Below the pieces are notes generated by a model. It had not been told where the DNA came from. It searched no databases and saw only the letters and a program-made list of their open reading frames with translations. A program made the translations under genes and the position numbers. 37,661 nucleotides of DNA from DAISIK01 sp036822055. Lineage in GTDB: Bacteria > Verrucomicrobiota > Verrucomicrobiia > Opitutales > Puniceicoccaceae. Below, piece by piece: positions 7,790-15,785 of this stretch (position 1 is the stretch's first letter; each line of letters opens with the position of its first letter). The stretch spans positions 1-37,661 of the forward strand of contig DAISIK010000031.1 in assembly GCA_036822055.1 (NCBI GenBank), in the 5' to 3' direction.

Positions 7790-8572
7790 TTAACCTAGTT
7801 CCGCTTCTACCATTGCGTCGACCATCGCATCAACGCTGGGTTCCTTAACCTCCAAATCCACCGGAAGGCCTAACTTGCGCATGATTTCTGAAGTCACAGG
7901 CCCGATGCTGCAGGTCTTGGGCTTTCTCGCTCCTTCGGCAAGGACGAGGAACTTGGCTTGTCGAACAAAGGCCTCAACCGTTGACCCACTCGTAAAGGTG
8001 ATCCAATCGGCTCCCATCGCCCGAAAGTCAGCCGCCCCTGGATCATCATCCAGGCTTCGCTCGACCGTCTCATACACGGGGAAGGTATCAACAATCGCCC
8101 GACCCGCGTCCTCCAGCAGCTTGGGGAGTTCGTCGCCATTACGATTCCCCGTTACCACCAGAACCTTCACGCTGTCGAAACCCTGAAACTCGAGCATCTC
8201 CTCACCCAAAGCGAGCGCGGTCGACGCTTTGGGCGCCAGGTCCACCTCCAGATTAAACCTCTGGACCGCCTTTTGAGTCGCTTTGCCAACACAGCCGATT
8301 CGGCAGGGTCCCAGGCAACGAAGGTCGCTGAACTGCCTGAAGAAAGCGTCGAAGAAGTACCTTACCCCATTTGCACTCGTAAAGACGACCCATTCATAGA
8401 CGGCCAATCCCTTAAACACCTCCGCCTCCAAGTCTGGATCGATCTTCTCCCTTACCTCGATCAACGGTAGCTCCACCACCTCGGCTCCCCATTCAGAGAG
8501 CAGGCTAGTGAGCCTCGCTAACTGGCTGGGAGCCCGGGTCACCACCACACGCTTACCCTGAAGACTCTTCAT
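7790..8572 (-). CDS. hemD: uroporphyrinogen-III synthase
   Basis: A 260-aa protein with the HemD fold: two alpha/beta domains joined by a two-strand linker. It closes hydroxymethylbilane with inversion of ring D to give uroporphyrinogen III, the precursor of haem and corrinoids. Typical features are the start G-K-R-V-V-V-T-R, W-V-V-F-T-S-A-N-G-V near residue 65, and I-T-F-T-S-G-S-T-V in the second domain. HemD is poorly conserved as a family, so its position directly after hemC, overlapping by 20 bases, strengthens the call. No methyltransferase domain is fused to it. Confidence 0.93.
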   Translation of the reverse strand: MKSLQGKRVVVTRAPSQLARLTSLLSEWGAEVVELPLIEVREKIDPDLEAEVFKGLAVYEWVVFTSANGVRYFFDAFFRQFSDLRCLGPCRIGCVGKATQKAVQRFNLEVDLAPKASTALALGEEMLEFQGFDSVKVLVVTGNRNGDELPKLLEDAGRAIVDTFPVYETVERSLDDDPGAADFRAMGADWITFTSGSTVEAFVRQAKFLVLAEGARKPKTCSIGPVTSEIMRKLGLPVDLEVKEPSVDAMVDAMVEAELG

Positions 8573-9437
8573 TTCTCGAAAACCATACTTTCATTTCCTC
8601 GGCGATGAACGCCCTTTTCGCGGCAAAATCCATCGCACTTTCGGGCCATCTAAAACAAGCTCTTCCTCTCTCGGGGTCAAACGCCCAGAAGGTTTCCCCA
8701 GTCGCAAATGCTCCCTCCGCCGAATGACATCCTCCACCCATTTTTTGGAGGAAGAATTTTTCCAGCTCGACTGCTTCCCTCACCTCCGGACGGTCTATCT
8801 GGCAGAAAAGCTCCCGCCTTTCCTCCCGACATTCAAGGGCAATCGCTCCCTGTCCCGGTGCCGGGGTCATCTCCTCAAGTTCCAGAATCCGAAAATCCAG
8901 ATCCGGGTGGGAATGAATCCCCAGTCGATCCAGCCCCGCCTTCGCCAGAACCGTCGCCTCGCCCACGCCAGAGGCAACTTTTTCAAGGCGGGTCTCTACA
9001 TTTCCCCGAATCTCTCCAAAGGCCGCTTCCGGAAACAGCAGGGCAAGCTGCGCCTTTCTTCTCGGGCTACCTGTAAGGATCATCCGTGGGTTCCCCCTGC
9101 AGGACCTGACAGAGACCAGGACATCCCTCGGGTCAGCCCGGTTGGGGTAGGCTGCCACCACCAGACCCTCGCCCAAAGTGGTCGGTAGGTCCTTCGCACT
9201 GTGTACCGCACCGTCGATTTCTCCCGCTCTCAAGAGAGCTTCCAGCTCACTCGTAAACAGGCCCTCGCCACCCGAGTGCTCCAGCGGCTGACTCAGATCC
9301 CGATCGACCATCGACCGCCGACCCGAGAGCACCACCACCGAGGAGTCGTCGGCCGCCAGAAGCTGCCCACGCACCATCGCCGATTGTACCAGCGCCAATC
9401 GGCTGCGCCGTGTCCCGAGGACTATCGGCTCCCCCAT
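8553..9437 (-). CDS. hemC: hydroxymethylbilane synthase (porphobilinogen deaminase)
   Basis: A 294-aa enzyme that polymerises four porphobilinogen units into hydroxymethylbilane. Clear motifs are G-T-R-R-S-R-L-A-L near the N-terminus, V-H-S-A-K-D83-L-P-T with the catalytic Asp, R-G-N-V-E-T-R for substrate carboxylates, P-A-P-G-Q-G-A-I-A, and G-G-G-C237-H where the Cys carries the dipyrromethane cofactor. The region after that Cys is unusual (H-S-A-E-G-A-F-A instead of Q-V-P-I-G-A). The gene follows ilvC by 30 bases and overlaps hemD. Glutamyl-tRNA reductase (hemA), often placed before hemC, is not in the window. Confidence 0.95.
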   Translation of the reverse strand: MGEPIVLGTRRSRLALVQSAMVRGQLLAADDSSVVVLSGRRSMVDRDLSQPLEHSGGEGLFTSELEALLRAGEIDGAVHSAKDLPTTLGEGLVVAAYPNRADPRDVLVSVRSCRGNPRMILTGSPRRKAQLALLFPEAAFGEIRGNVETRLEKVASGVGEATVLAKAGLDRLGIHSHPDLDFRILELEEMTPAPGQGAIALECREERRELFCQIDRPEVREAVELEKFFLQKMGGGCHSAEGAFATGETFWAFDPERGRACFRWPESAMDFAAKRAFIAEEMKVWFSRNEESSG

Positions 9438-9467
9438 GATGGCAAGTTCAGGATCAGAGAAAGCCTG

Positions 9468-10499
9468 CTATCCGTTATAGGAGGCCTGGGACCCTTTGAT
9501 GTTTCGCTTTGGTACCCACGGCATCAAGGCCCGCAGACGCTTGCCAGTTTTCTCGATCGGGTGATCCTCCCCAGCCTTCAGAAGTTCATTATATTTCGGC
9601 AAGCCTGCCGCGTATTCGGCAACCCACTCCTTGGTGAACTTCCCACTCTGAATTTCTTTCAAAATGGACTTCATCGCTTTTTTGGTCGCATCCGTGATTA
9701 CCCGTGGACCGCGAGTGATGTCTCCGTACTTCGCCGTCTCGGAGATCGAAAACCGCATCCCGGAAACACCGGATTCCACCATCAAGTCGACAATGAGCTT
9801 CAACTCATGCAGACACTCAAAGTAGGCCATCTCCGGCTGATATCCTGCCTCGACGAGGGTTTCGAAGCCGGCTTGGACCAGCGCCGAAGCACCGCCACAG
9901 AGCACCGCCTGCTCCCCAAAGAGGTCGGTCTCTGTCTCCTCCTTGAAAGTCGTCTGAATGACCCCGGCCCGGGTCCCTCCCACGCCGTGCGCCCAGCAAA
10001 GGGCTACCTTCTTCGCGTTTTTGGATGAACCGTCCATCACCGCAATTAAAGCCGGCACTCCCTTGCCCTCGACAAACTGGGACCGCACCACATGGCCGGG
10101 CCCCTTCGGTGCCACCATGATCACGTCGACCCCCTCAGGTGCCTTAATCAGGCCGAAATGAATCGCCAGTCCGTGGGAAAACAACAACGTTTTGCCCTTG
10201 GTCAGGTTGGGCTCAATGTCTTGCTCGTAGACCGCAGCTTGGCGCATGTCGGGGACTGCCAACATCACTACGTCCGCCTTTTGAACAGCTTCCGCAGTGT
10301 CGAAAACCTCGAAACCCTGCTCCGCTGCAACCGACCGCGATTTGCTCTTCGGGTACAATCCGATGATGACGTTGAATCCGCTGTCACGCAGGTTCTGCGC
10401 ATGGGCATGGCCTTGGGAACCGTAGCCGATTACCGCGAGCGTTTTATCCTTCAACACGCTGACGTCAGCGTCTTTTTCTGTATAAACCTTTGCAGGCAT
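9468..10499 (-). CDS. ilvC: ketol-acid reductoisomerase (NADP+), class I
   Basis: A 343-aa class I (short-form) enzyme that isomerises and reduces acetolactate or acetohydroxybutyrate in valine, isoleucine and leucine synthesis, using magnesium and NADPH. The Rossmann motif G-Y-G-S-Q-G-H-A-H-A-Q-N-L begins near residue 25; the Lys/Ser-rich loop P-K-S-K-S fits NADPH preference; K-G-P-G-H, E-T-E-T-D-L-F-G-E-Q and the C-terminal K-Y-G-D-I-T-R-G are the metal and substrate elements. Length is as expected. It is 26 bases downstream of ilvH. The bases before the ATG have no ribosome-binding sequence and are rich in A and C. Confidence 0.97.
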   Translation of the reverse strand: MPAKVYTEKDADVSVLKDKTLAVIGYGSQGHAHAQNLRDSGFNVIIGLYPKSKSRSVAAEQGFEVFDTAEAVQKADVVMLAVPDMRQAAVYEQDIEPNLTKGKTLLFSHGLAIHFGLIKAPEGVDVIMVAPKGPGHVVRSQFVEGKGVPALIAVMDGSSKNAKKVALCWAHGVGGTRAGVIQTTFKEETETDLFGEQAVLCGGASALVQAGFETLVEAGYQPEMAYFECLHELKLIVDLMVESGVSGMRFSISETAKYGDITRGPRVITDATKKAMKSILKEIQSGKFTKEWVAEYAAGLPKYNELLKAGEDHPIEKTGKRLRALMPWVPKRNIKGSQASYNG

Positions 10500-10525
10500 A
10501 GTTTTAGGGTTGTTTTGGTTGGTGA

Positions 10526-11011
10526 TTAGAACTCCTGGTTCCCGCGCATCAGCGCCACACTACCGGTGCGCGCCATCTTGAGGATCCCAAAAGGTCTGAC
10601 TAGATCAAGAAATGACTTCACCTTGTTTTGGTTTCCAGTCATCTCGATGATGAAAGATTCGAGCGTCACGTCCACAATGTCCGCCCCAAAGATGTCGCAA
10701 ATCTGGATCAACTCCGGGCGCTTGCCCTCAGAAACCTCCACCTTGAGAAGCAACAACTCACGGGAAACATAGTCGCCCTCCCCAAAGTAGGTCACCTCAA
10801 TCACGTTGACCAACTTTTCGAGCTGCTTCAAAGCCTGGTCGAGAGCCTGCTCGTCGCCAATAATGACTGCCGTGATCCGGGAATACTCGGAGCGATGGGT
10901 AGGCCCGACATTGAGCGTCTCAATATTGAAACCTCGCCCGCTAAACATTCCTGTCACGCGAGTGAGGACACCAAACTTGTTCTCAACAAGGACCGATATC
11001 GTATGCTTCAT
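10526..11011 (-). CDS. ilvH: acetolactate synthase small (regulatory) subunit
   Basis: A 161-aa protein with an N-terminal ACT domain (M-K-H-T-I-S-V-L-V-E-N, then G-V-L-T-R-V-T-G-M-F-S-G-R-G-F-N-I) and the usual C-terminal dimer domain. It binds valine and controls the catalytic IlvB subunit, which makes acetolactate. The large-subunit gene is normally next to it but is absent here; upstream lies an aldo/keto reductase gene. An AGGA about ten bases before the ATG may serve as ribosome site. It is the first gene of the ilvH-ilvC-hemC-hemD-trpF run; the 185-base gap before it is the likely promoter region, and I see no leader peptide or attenuator in it. Confidence 0.95.
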   Translation of the reverse strand: MKHTISVLVENKFGVLTRVTGMFSGRGFNIETLNVGPTHRSEYSRITAVIIGDEQALDQALKQLEKLVNVIEVTYFGEGDYVSRELLLLKVEVSEGKRPELIQICDIFGADIVDVTLESFIIEMTGNQNKVKSFLDLVRPFGILKMARTGSVALMRGNQEF

Positions 11012-11196
11012 AAAAAGTTTTCCTGCGCCGCCACCCGGAAACCGGAAGCCGACTTGTAAAGCCGGAGAGTCTTTGCCTCCCGCACTTCCAAAGTCAAGGT
11101 CACATCTTTTCAGGCTGGAGGACCGTACGGCGGCGGCTGGACTGTCGCACCCACCTCCTGATCTGAGACTTAACCCCGGGACCCATCCGCCCTTCC

Positions 11197-12258
11197 TCAG
11201 CTCCCGCCAACCGAAAATTCCTCCGCCTCAGCTTCCTCCACCGCCCCTCCCAGGCGGCTCGCCACGATCCGATCAATTTCGTCCAGATCTTCTTGCGAAA
11301 AGTCCCGTCGATTTTCAACCGCCTCCACGTCTGTCCGCAGATGCTCCTCGCGGTCCACTTCGGTCAGAACGGTTGCCACCTCCTTGCGCCGGAGTGCCCA
11401 GGACAGGGCCATTCCAGCCAGAGTCTCCCCCCGCTTCTCTGCCAGTGCATTGAGAGCCAGCAACTTTAGCTGAAAGTTCTCCGAGATCCTTCCCGACGGC
11501 AGAAGTCGCGCCACCTCTCCCTCCAGCCGATCGCTCTTCCATCCCGAAAGGTACTGGGCTGTAAGCAATCCGTGGGCCATCGGAGCAGCCGCCATCATCC
11601 CCATTCCCAACTCCTCCAGGGCTGAAAAATGAGCCTCGATTCCCTCACCACGCCCGCTCTCAATCAGGTTGTAAGGGTATCTCAAAGCGATTGGCTTCAC
11701 CTGCCTCGAAACCAAAAAAGCCACCATTTCCCGAAGAGATTCTACAGGATAAGAACAGAGTCCTAGATAAAGACACTTTCCAGCTCGCAAGATATCGACC
11801 AACGCCTCCCCTGTTTCCTCGATTGGAGTCCGGGGATCAGGCCCGTGGTGAAAGAGTATGTCCACAAAGGAAACCCCCAAACGCTTCAACGAGTGGTCCA
11901 CGCTCGAAAAAAGATGCTTCCGGGATCCGCCCTCGCCATACGGCCCCTCCCATCCGGGGGTACCCGTCCTCGTCGTGATCAGGATTTCATCTCGGTGAGA
12001 CTTAAGATGCTTCCGAAAAATCTTGCCGAAGAGCTTTTCCGCCGCCCCGGCTGGTGGCCCAAAATTATTGGAAAGATCGTAAGCGGTGATCCCCCTTTCA
12101 AAGGCCCCCTGAATCAGACCCTTGACCATGTCGGGATCTGCACTTTTGCCAAATCCGCGGCTAAAGCTCAGCGACATCTCCGGCACCCACAGCCCGGAGC
12201 TTCCCAGCTGCCTCGAGGCAATCGAACCCATGGTTTTGCGATCAGCCATCTCTTCCAA
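11197..12258 (-). CDS. aldo/keto reductase homologue with altered active site
   Basis: A 353-aa (beta/alpha)8 barrel of the aldo/keto reductase superfamily, closest in motif order to YghZ-like enzymes (G-G-S-R-K-H-L then S-V-D-H-S-L-K-R-L-G). These normally reduce aldehydes with NADPH through an Asp-Tyr-Lys-His tetrad. Here Asp is kept (Y-D61-L-S-N-N) and His is kept (F-H-H138-G), but the catalytic Tyr is Phe (N-N-F66-G-P-P) and the Lys is Arg (I-T-T-R97-T-G). Both codons were checked in the nucleotide sequence (TTT and AGG). The protein may be a poor reductase, have other chemistry, or act as a binding protein. The start used is a TTG at 12258 preceded by AGAGG; an ATG three codons later is possible. 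It is 12 bases after a GNAT gene. Confidence 0.85.
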   Translation of the reverse strand: MEEMADRKTMGSIASRQLGSSGLWVPEMSLSFSRGFGKSADPDMVKGLIQGAFERGITAYDLSNNFGPPAGAAEKLFGKIFRKHLKSHRDEILITTRTGTPGWEGPYGEGGSRKHLFSSVDHSLKRLGVSFVDILFHHGPDPRTPIEETGEALVDILRAGKCLYLGLCSYPVESLREMVAFLVSRQVKPIALRYPYNLIESGRGEGIEAHFSALEELGMGMMAAAPMAHGLLTAQYLSGWKSDRLEGEVARLLPSGRISENFQLKLLALNALAEKRGETLAGMALSWALRRKEVATVLTEVDREEHLRTDVEAVENRRDFSQEDLDEIDRIVASRLGGAVEEAEAEEFSVGGS

Positions 12259-12270
12259 CTTGGTCCTCTC

Positions 12271-12870
12271 TCAAAGATACTTCAACCAAAAGTCCATCGG
12301 TTTAGGCGTCTCCTGTTCCTCCCCAACCTCTTTCCAGGAAAAAACGGTGTTTAATTCCGGATGCTTACGGAAACCCCAGCGATCCCAAAGTCCTTCCGGA
12401 GAAAAATAATCCTGCGGTCTCCGGTAGTCATTTGGCGGGCGTTCCACCACGAAAAACGTGACGAAGTCAAAACGGCCGAGCCGCCTGACATGAGCTTCGC
12501 GCTCTTCCATAAACCGGTTGCCTATCCCCATGCCGCGATAACCCTTCCTCACCACCGACTCCCCGTAGTAGAAGATTTTCGAAAGGTCATAGCCATGCCG
12601 CTGAAATGGGCCTCGGTAGGCCTGGTCCTCAGACTTCAATGGTGCCCCAGTCGAAATCCCAACCACCTTTCCGTTGACTTTTGCGATCACACAAATGCTT
12701 GCCTCGTCCTCCGCAAACCCACTCAGGTAGCGCTCCTCACTCTCCATCGTTCCATCGTACAGGTAGGGAAATTCCCGAAATACCTCAAGGCGCAGCCCCG
12801 CGATCGTATTCAAAACCTCCCTGATCGCGCCTCCCACAAAAACTTCAATCTCAAACCCGTTGCCTGTCAT
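12271..12870 (-). CDS. GNAT-family N-acetyltransferase
   Basis: A 199-aa acetyltransferase of the GNAT fold. Acetyl-CoA-binding motif A is seen as V-R-K-G-Y-R-G-M-G-I-G-N-R-F, preceded by a beta strand (F-Y-Y-G-E-S-V-V). The N-terminal part has the expected receptor-binding helix and I-A-K-V-N-G-K-V-V-G-I strand; the C-terminal part is longer than in minimal GNATs and contains a Tyr/Arg/Pro-rich loop. The acceptor is unknown. It heads a two-gene unit with the aldo/keto reductase and is divergent from the AddB-type gene. Its ATG overlaps, as ATGA, the stop of a small upstream minus-strand frame of uncertain reality. Confidence 0.85.
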   Translation of the reverse strand: MTGNGFEIEVFVGGAIREVLNTIAGLRLEVFREFPYLYDGTMESEERYLSGFAEDEASICVIAKVNGKVVGISTGAPLKSEDQAYRGPFQRHGYDLSKIFYYGESVVRKGYRGMGIGNRFMEEREAHVRRLGRFDFVTFFVVERPPNDYRRPQDYFSPEGLWDRWGFRKHPELNTVFSWKEVGEEQETPKPMDFWLKYL

Positions 12871-12968
12871 TCTTCGGCCATGCTGATCCAGTCCTTCGCG
12901 CAGGCGAGAAAAAAGACTTTGCTGCCCCCATTCCTGCCCAGCAACCTGAAGATGCGCCCACCAAGCTC

Positions 12969-15785
12969 ATGCCTTGCCCAAACTCCTCTACCTTCCTTCG
13001 TCGATTCATCGCTCCCCGCTTCCCGCTTGCCGATGCCATCGCCGAACACCTGCTACCCAACCCTCAGGGCAAGACCGTCGGCCCGCTCGATTACTCAGAC
13101 ACCCTTCTAATCCTTCCCACCCGCAATGCTTGCCGCTCCCTCCGAGCGGCCCTCGTTCAGCGTGCCCACTCCTTCAATACAGGTCTGGTCTCCCTCAATC
13201 TGGTGTCCCCGGGTGTTTTTCTCGATTGGTTCCTCCCTGCGCAGGTCGCCTCTCCCCTCCAGCTCGAGGATGCCTGGGATCGCGTTCTGCAAGCTGCTTC
13301 CATTGAAGAATTACAACCCATCCTGCCCGCTCTAGCGGATCGCCTCTCCTCCTCCAACCGCATGGCACTCCTTCGCAAGATCGAGCAGTTGCGCCAAACC
13401 CTCTTTCAAGCCGGCCATACCTTTCAAACCGTCCCGGATGTCCTCCGCTGCCACCAACGATCCGAAGAAAAGCAAAGGTGGGTAGCCCTGGCCGCTCTCG
13501 AACACAGGGTGGTCAGCCGTCTGGGAGCTAGTCAGCTCCTCTACCCTGCTCCCGTGGTAGATTTTAATCACGGCCTCCCCTCCCAACTCACCCACACCAA
13601 ACAATTGATCCTCGCTGTCGAACCGGAGCCCTCACCACTGCTTCTCAAAACCCTCTCTTCTCTCCAAACCGCTGGACTCAAGGTCGAGTTGATTATCCCC
13701 CAGCCAGCGGGAGTTGCACCCGACAGTTTCGACTCCTTTGGTCGACCGATCGAAGGAAGCTTCTCCTCCCGACCAATCGACCTGCCCCCCGATTCACTGA
13801 TTGTCGCCGAAGACTCCTCAGCCTTCTGCCAGACTCTGGCCGCCCATCTCAATGGATCCGTCGAAACCTCAAACGGCGCTCAGCCTTTAGCCCTTGGTTT
13901 CGCCGATCCTTCAGAGACAGCACTCGTCGGACCTCAACTCGAAAGGGCCGCCCTACCCATTTTTGATCCCTCCGGTCAAACGCTCGCCTCCACTGCTGCT
14001 TTCGGTTTTTTCTCTTTGCTCTCCGATTGGCTGCACAGCCGATCCCTCGAAGCCTTTCAGTCCTGGCTTCATCTCCCCCTCGTTCCCGAGTTCTTCAACC
14101 TCAAGGTCCACCCGGTTGCCTTGCTTCGTCAATGGTTCGACTTTCGCAGCCGCTCCCTCCCCTCAACGCTCGAAGTTCAAGTTTCCCCCGAAATGCAGGA
14201 ACCGCTCGCTTCAGTCCTTTCTCAGGCTGCGGCCCTCTTCAAACAAGCAGATCGAGACCCCAAATTCCTCGCCAACCTGCGAACGAGGTTCCTCAGCACT
14301 TTGCAGAGCAGCACCGCAGCCCCCAAACTCCTCTTCCCCCACCCGGACGCCTGCGATCTTTTCCTCGATACCCTCGAAGAGATCGTCGCCCTGCCCGAGG
14401 AAGCCATGGCAAACCATTCACGGCTCAACCTTTTCCTCAATCGCTGTCGAAAACTCGCCTTCTATCCCGAAAAGAAGACAGAATCGATCGAGCTTCTGGG
14501 CTGGCAAGAATGGATCTGGGACGCCCATCCCACCCTCTTCGCCGTTGGCATCCGCGAGGGCGTTCTTCCCGAGACCTTTCGTGGTCAACCCTTCCTCAAC
14601 CAAACCGAGCGTGAATCTCTCGGATTGCCCACCGCAATTACTCGGCTCGAGCGGGACGCCTATCTCCTCCACCTGCTCTGCACGCTTCGTCCCCGCCCCC
14701 ACCAGCTCTACCTTATCCACACCGCTTCCGGTCCAGACAGTTATCCGGCCACCCCCTCCCGCCTCCTGTTTCTCACCTCACCCGATGCCATCCCTCGGCG
14801 AATCCAGACCCTCTACGCTCCCCCCCTTCTCAAGTCTTCCCGCCCCCCTCAGACGCCTCCCGCCATCCTCCCTCTGCCCTCCGCCCCCCAGCCAACCCAT
14901 CTCTCCGTCAGCGACTTTTCCCTGTATCTGAATTGCCCCTACGGGTTTTACCTCCGGCGAATGTTGCGGATGGATCTTCCCGATCCACTCGACGAGATTT
15001 CCCCGAGGGCCTTCGGCAACCTCTGCCATCGTTGTTTTCAACGGTTGAACCTTGAAGAAACCAACCTCGAGGACGAGCAAGCCATTCAGGCTGCCCTTGT
15101 CCACTTTCTCGATCAGGAAGCAGCAACCGCCTTCAACGGCGGAATCTCGCTCGTCCCTACTCTCCAGCTCAACAACCTCCGCAAGCGGCTCTCGGCGGCT
15201 GCCCCAATCATTGGAGAGCGCCGCCGGGCTGGCTGGCGCTGCGAAAAAGCAGAGTGGAAATTCGGAGCCGAGGATTCTTTCAAGATCGGTCAATTTCCAG
15301 TTCGCGGAATCATCGACTGCGTTGAAATCAATAAAAAGACCGGAGCTGTGGCCATCATCGACTACAAAACGGGCGGCGGCGGCAAAACACCGGATAAAAC
15401 CCACTTCGGAACTTACCCATCCAATCTGCCGGAGGATGTCTTCCACCCCGACGAAGGGATCGAGCTCTCGGGCAAGAGGAAACGATGGATCGATCTGCAG
15501 CTTCCTCTCTACGCTCTGGCCGTCAAACAGATTCTGGGATACCCATCCTCTGTCGCTTATTTCAACCTCCCTCTCGAACTCTCTGCCACTGGCATTCATG
15601 CCCTTGAGGTCGATCATCCCAACCTCCTCGAGTCCGCCCGGAGATGTGCCGAGGCCGTTGTTCAGGGCATTCGGGAAAATCGATTCTTCCCACCCCGCCG
15701 GAAACCGAGGGACTACTTCAGCCTGGAACGCCTCTGGGTCAATGACCCCGCCACCGAAATGCCCTACCAGAGGACTCAACCATGA
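12969..15785 (+). CDS. AddB-like PD-(D/E)XK nuclease family protein
   Basis: A 938-aa protein resembling the AddB/RexB partner of RecBCD-type double-strand break repair enzymes. The N-terminal half is an inactive helicase-like region (T-L-L-I-L-P-T-R-N-A near 40, no Walker A). The C-terminal part is a RecB-type nuclease: G-N-L-C-H687, G-I-I-D783, I-I-D798-Y-K800-T-G, then Q-L-P-L-Y. A Cys in L-N-C-P-Y-G-F-Y-L matches the first iron-sulphur Cys position of AddB, but the three C-terminal Cys of iron-sulphur AddB proteins are missing, so a 4Fe-4S cluster is unlikely. It overlaps the helicase gene by ATGA, as expected for obligate partners. I keep the name generic because the subunit naming varies between phyla. 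Confidence 0.88.
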   Translation: MPCPNSSTFLRRFIAPRFPLADAIAEHLLPNPQGKTVGPLDYSDTLLILPTRNACRSLRAALVQRAHSFNTGLVSLNLVSPGVFLDWFLPAQVASPLQLEDAWDRVLQAASIEELQPILPALADRLSSSNRMALLRKIEQLRQTLFQAGHTFQTVPDVLRCHQRSEEKQRWVALAALEHRVVSRLGASQLLYPAPVVDFNHGLPSQLTHTKQLILAVEPEPSPLLLKTLSSLQTAGLKVELIIPQPAGVAPDSFDSFGRPIEGSFSSRPIDLPPDSLIVAEDSSAFCQTLAAHLNGSVETSNGAQPLALGFADPSETALVGPQLERAALPIFDPSGQTLASTAAFGFFSLLSDWLHSRSLEAFQSWLHLPLVPEFFNLKVHPVALLRQWFDFRSRSLPSTLEVQVSPEMQEPLASVLSQAAALFKQADRDPKFLANLRTRFLSTLQSSTAAPKLLFPHPDACDLFLDTLEEIVALPEEAMANHSRLNLFLNRCRKLAFYPEKKTESIELLGWQEWIWDAHPTLFAVGIREGVLPETFRGQPFLNQTERESLGLPTAITRLERDAYLLHLLCTLRPRPHQLYLIHTASGPDSYPATPSRLLFLTSPDAIPRRIQTLYAPPLLKSSRPPQTPPAILPLPSAPQPTHLSVSDFSLYLNCPYGFYLRRMLRMDLPDPLDEISPRAFGNLCHRCFQRLNLEETNLEDEQAIQAALVHFLDQEAATAFNGGISLVPTLQLNNLRKRLSAAAPIIGERRRAGWRCEKAEWKFGAEDSFKIGQFPVRGIIDCVEINKKTGAVAIIDYKTGGGGKTPDKTHFGTYPSNLPEDVFHPDEGIELSGKRKRWIDLQLPLYALAVKQILGYPSSVAYFNLPLELSATGIHALEVDHPNLLESARRCAEAVVQGIRENRFFPPRRKPRDYFSLERLWVNDPATEMPYQRTQP

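Noticed and set aside
9201..10028. Plus-strand open frame of 275 codons
   Set aside because: Antisense to hemC and ilvC, both secure.
11012..11196. Possible attenuator or leader before ilvH
   Set aside because: No leader peptide rich in Val/Leu/Ile and no terminator-antiterminator pair could be seen, only a short CCGTACGG palindrome at 11123-11130.
14778..15779. Minus-strand open frame of 333 codons
   Set aside because: Antisense to the nuclease part of the AddB-like gene, whose motifs are well defined. No family resemblance.
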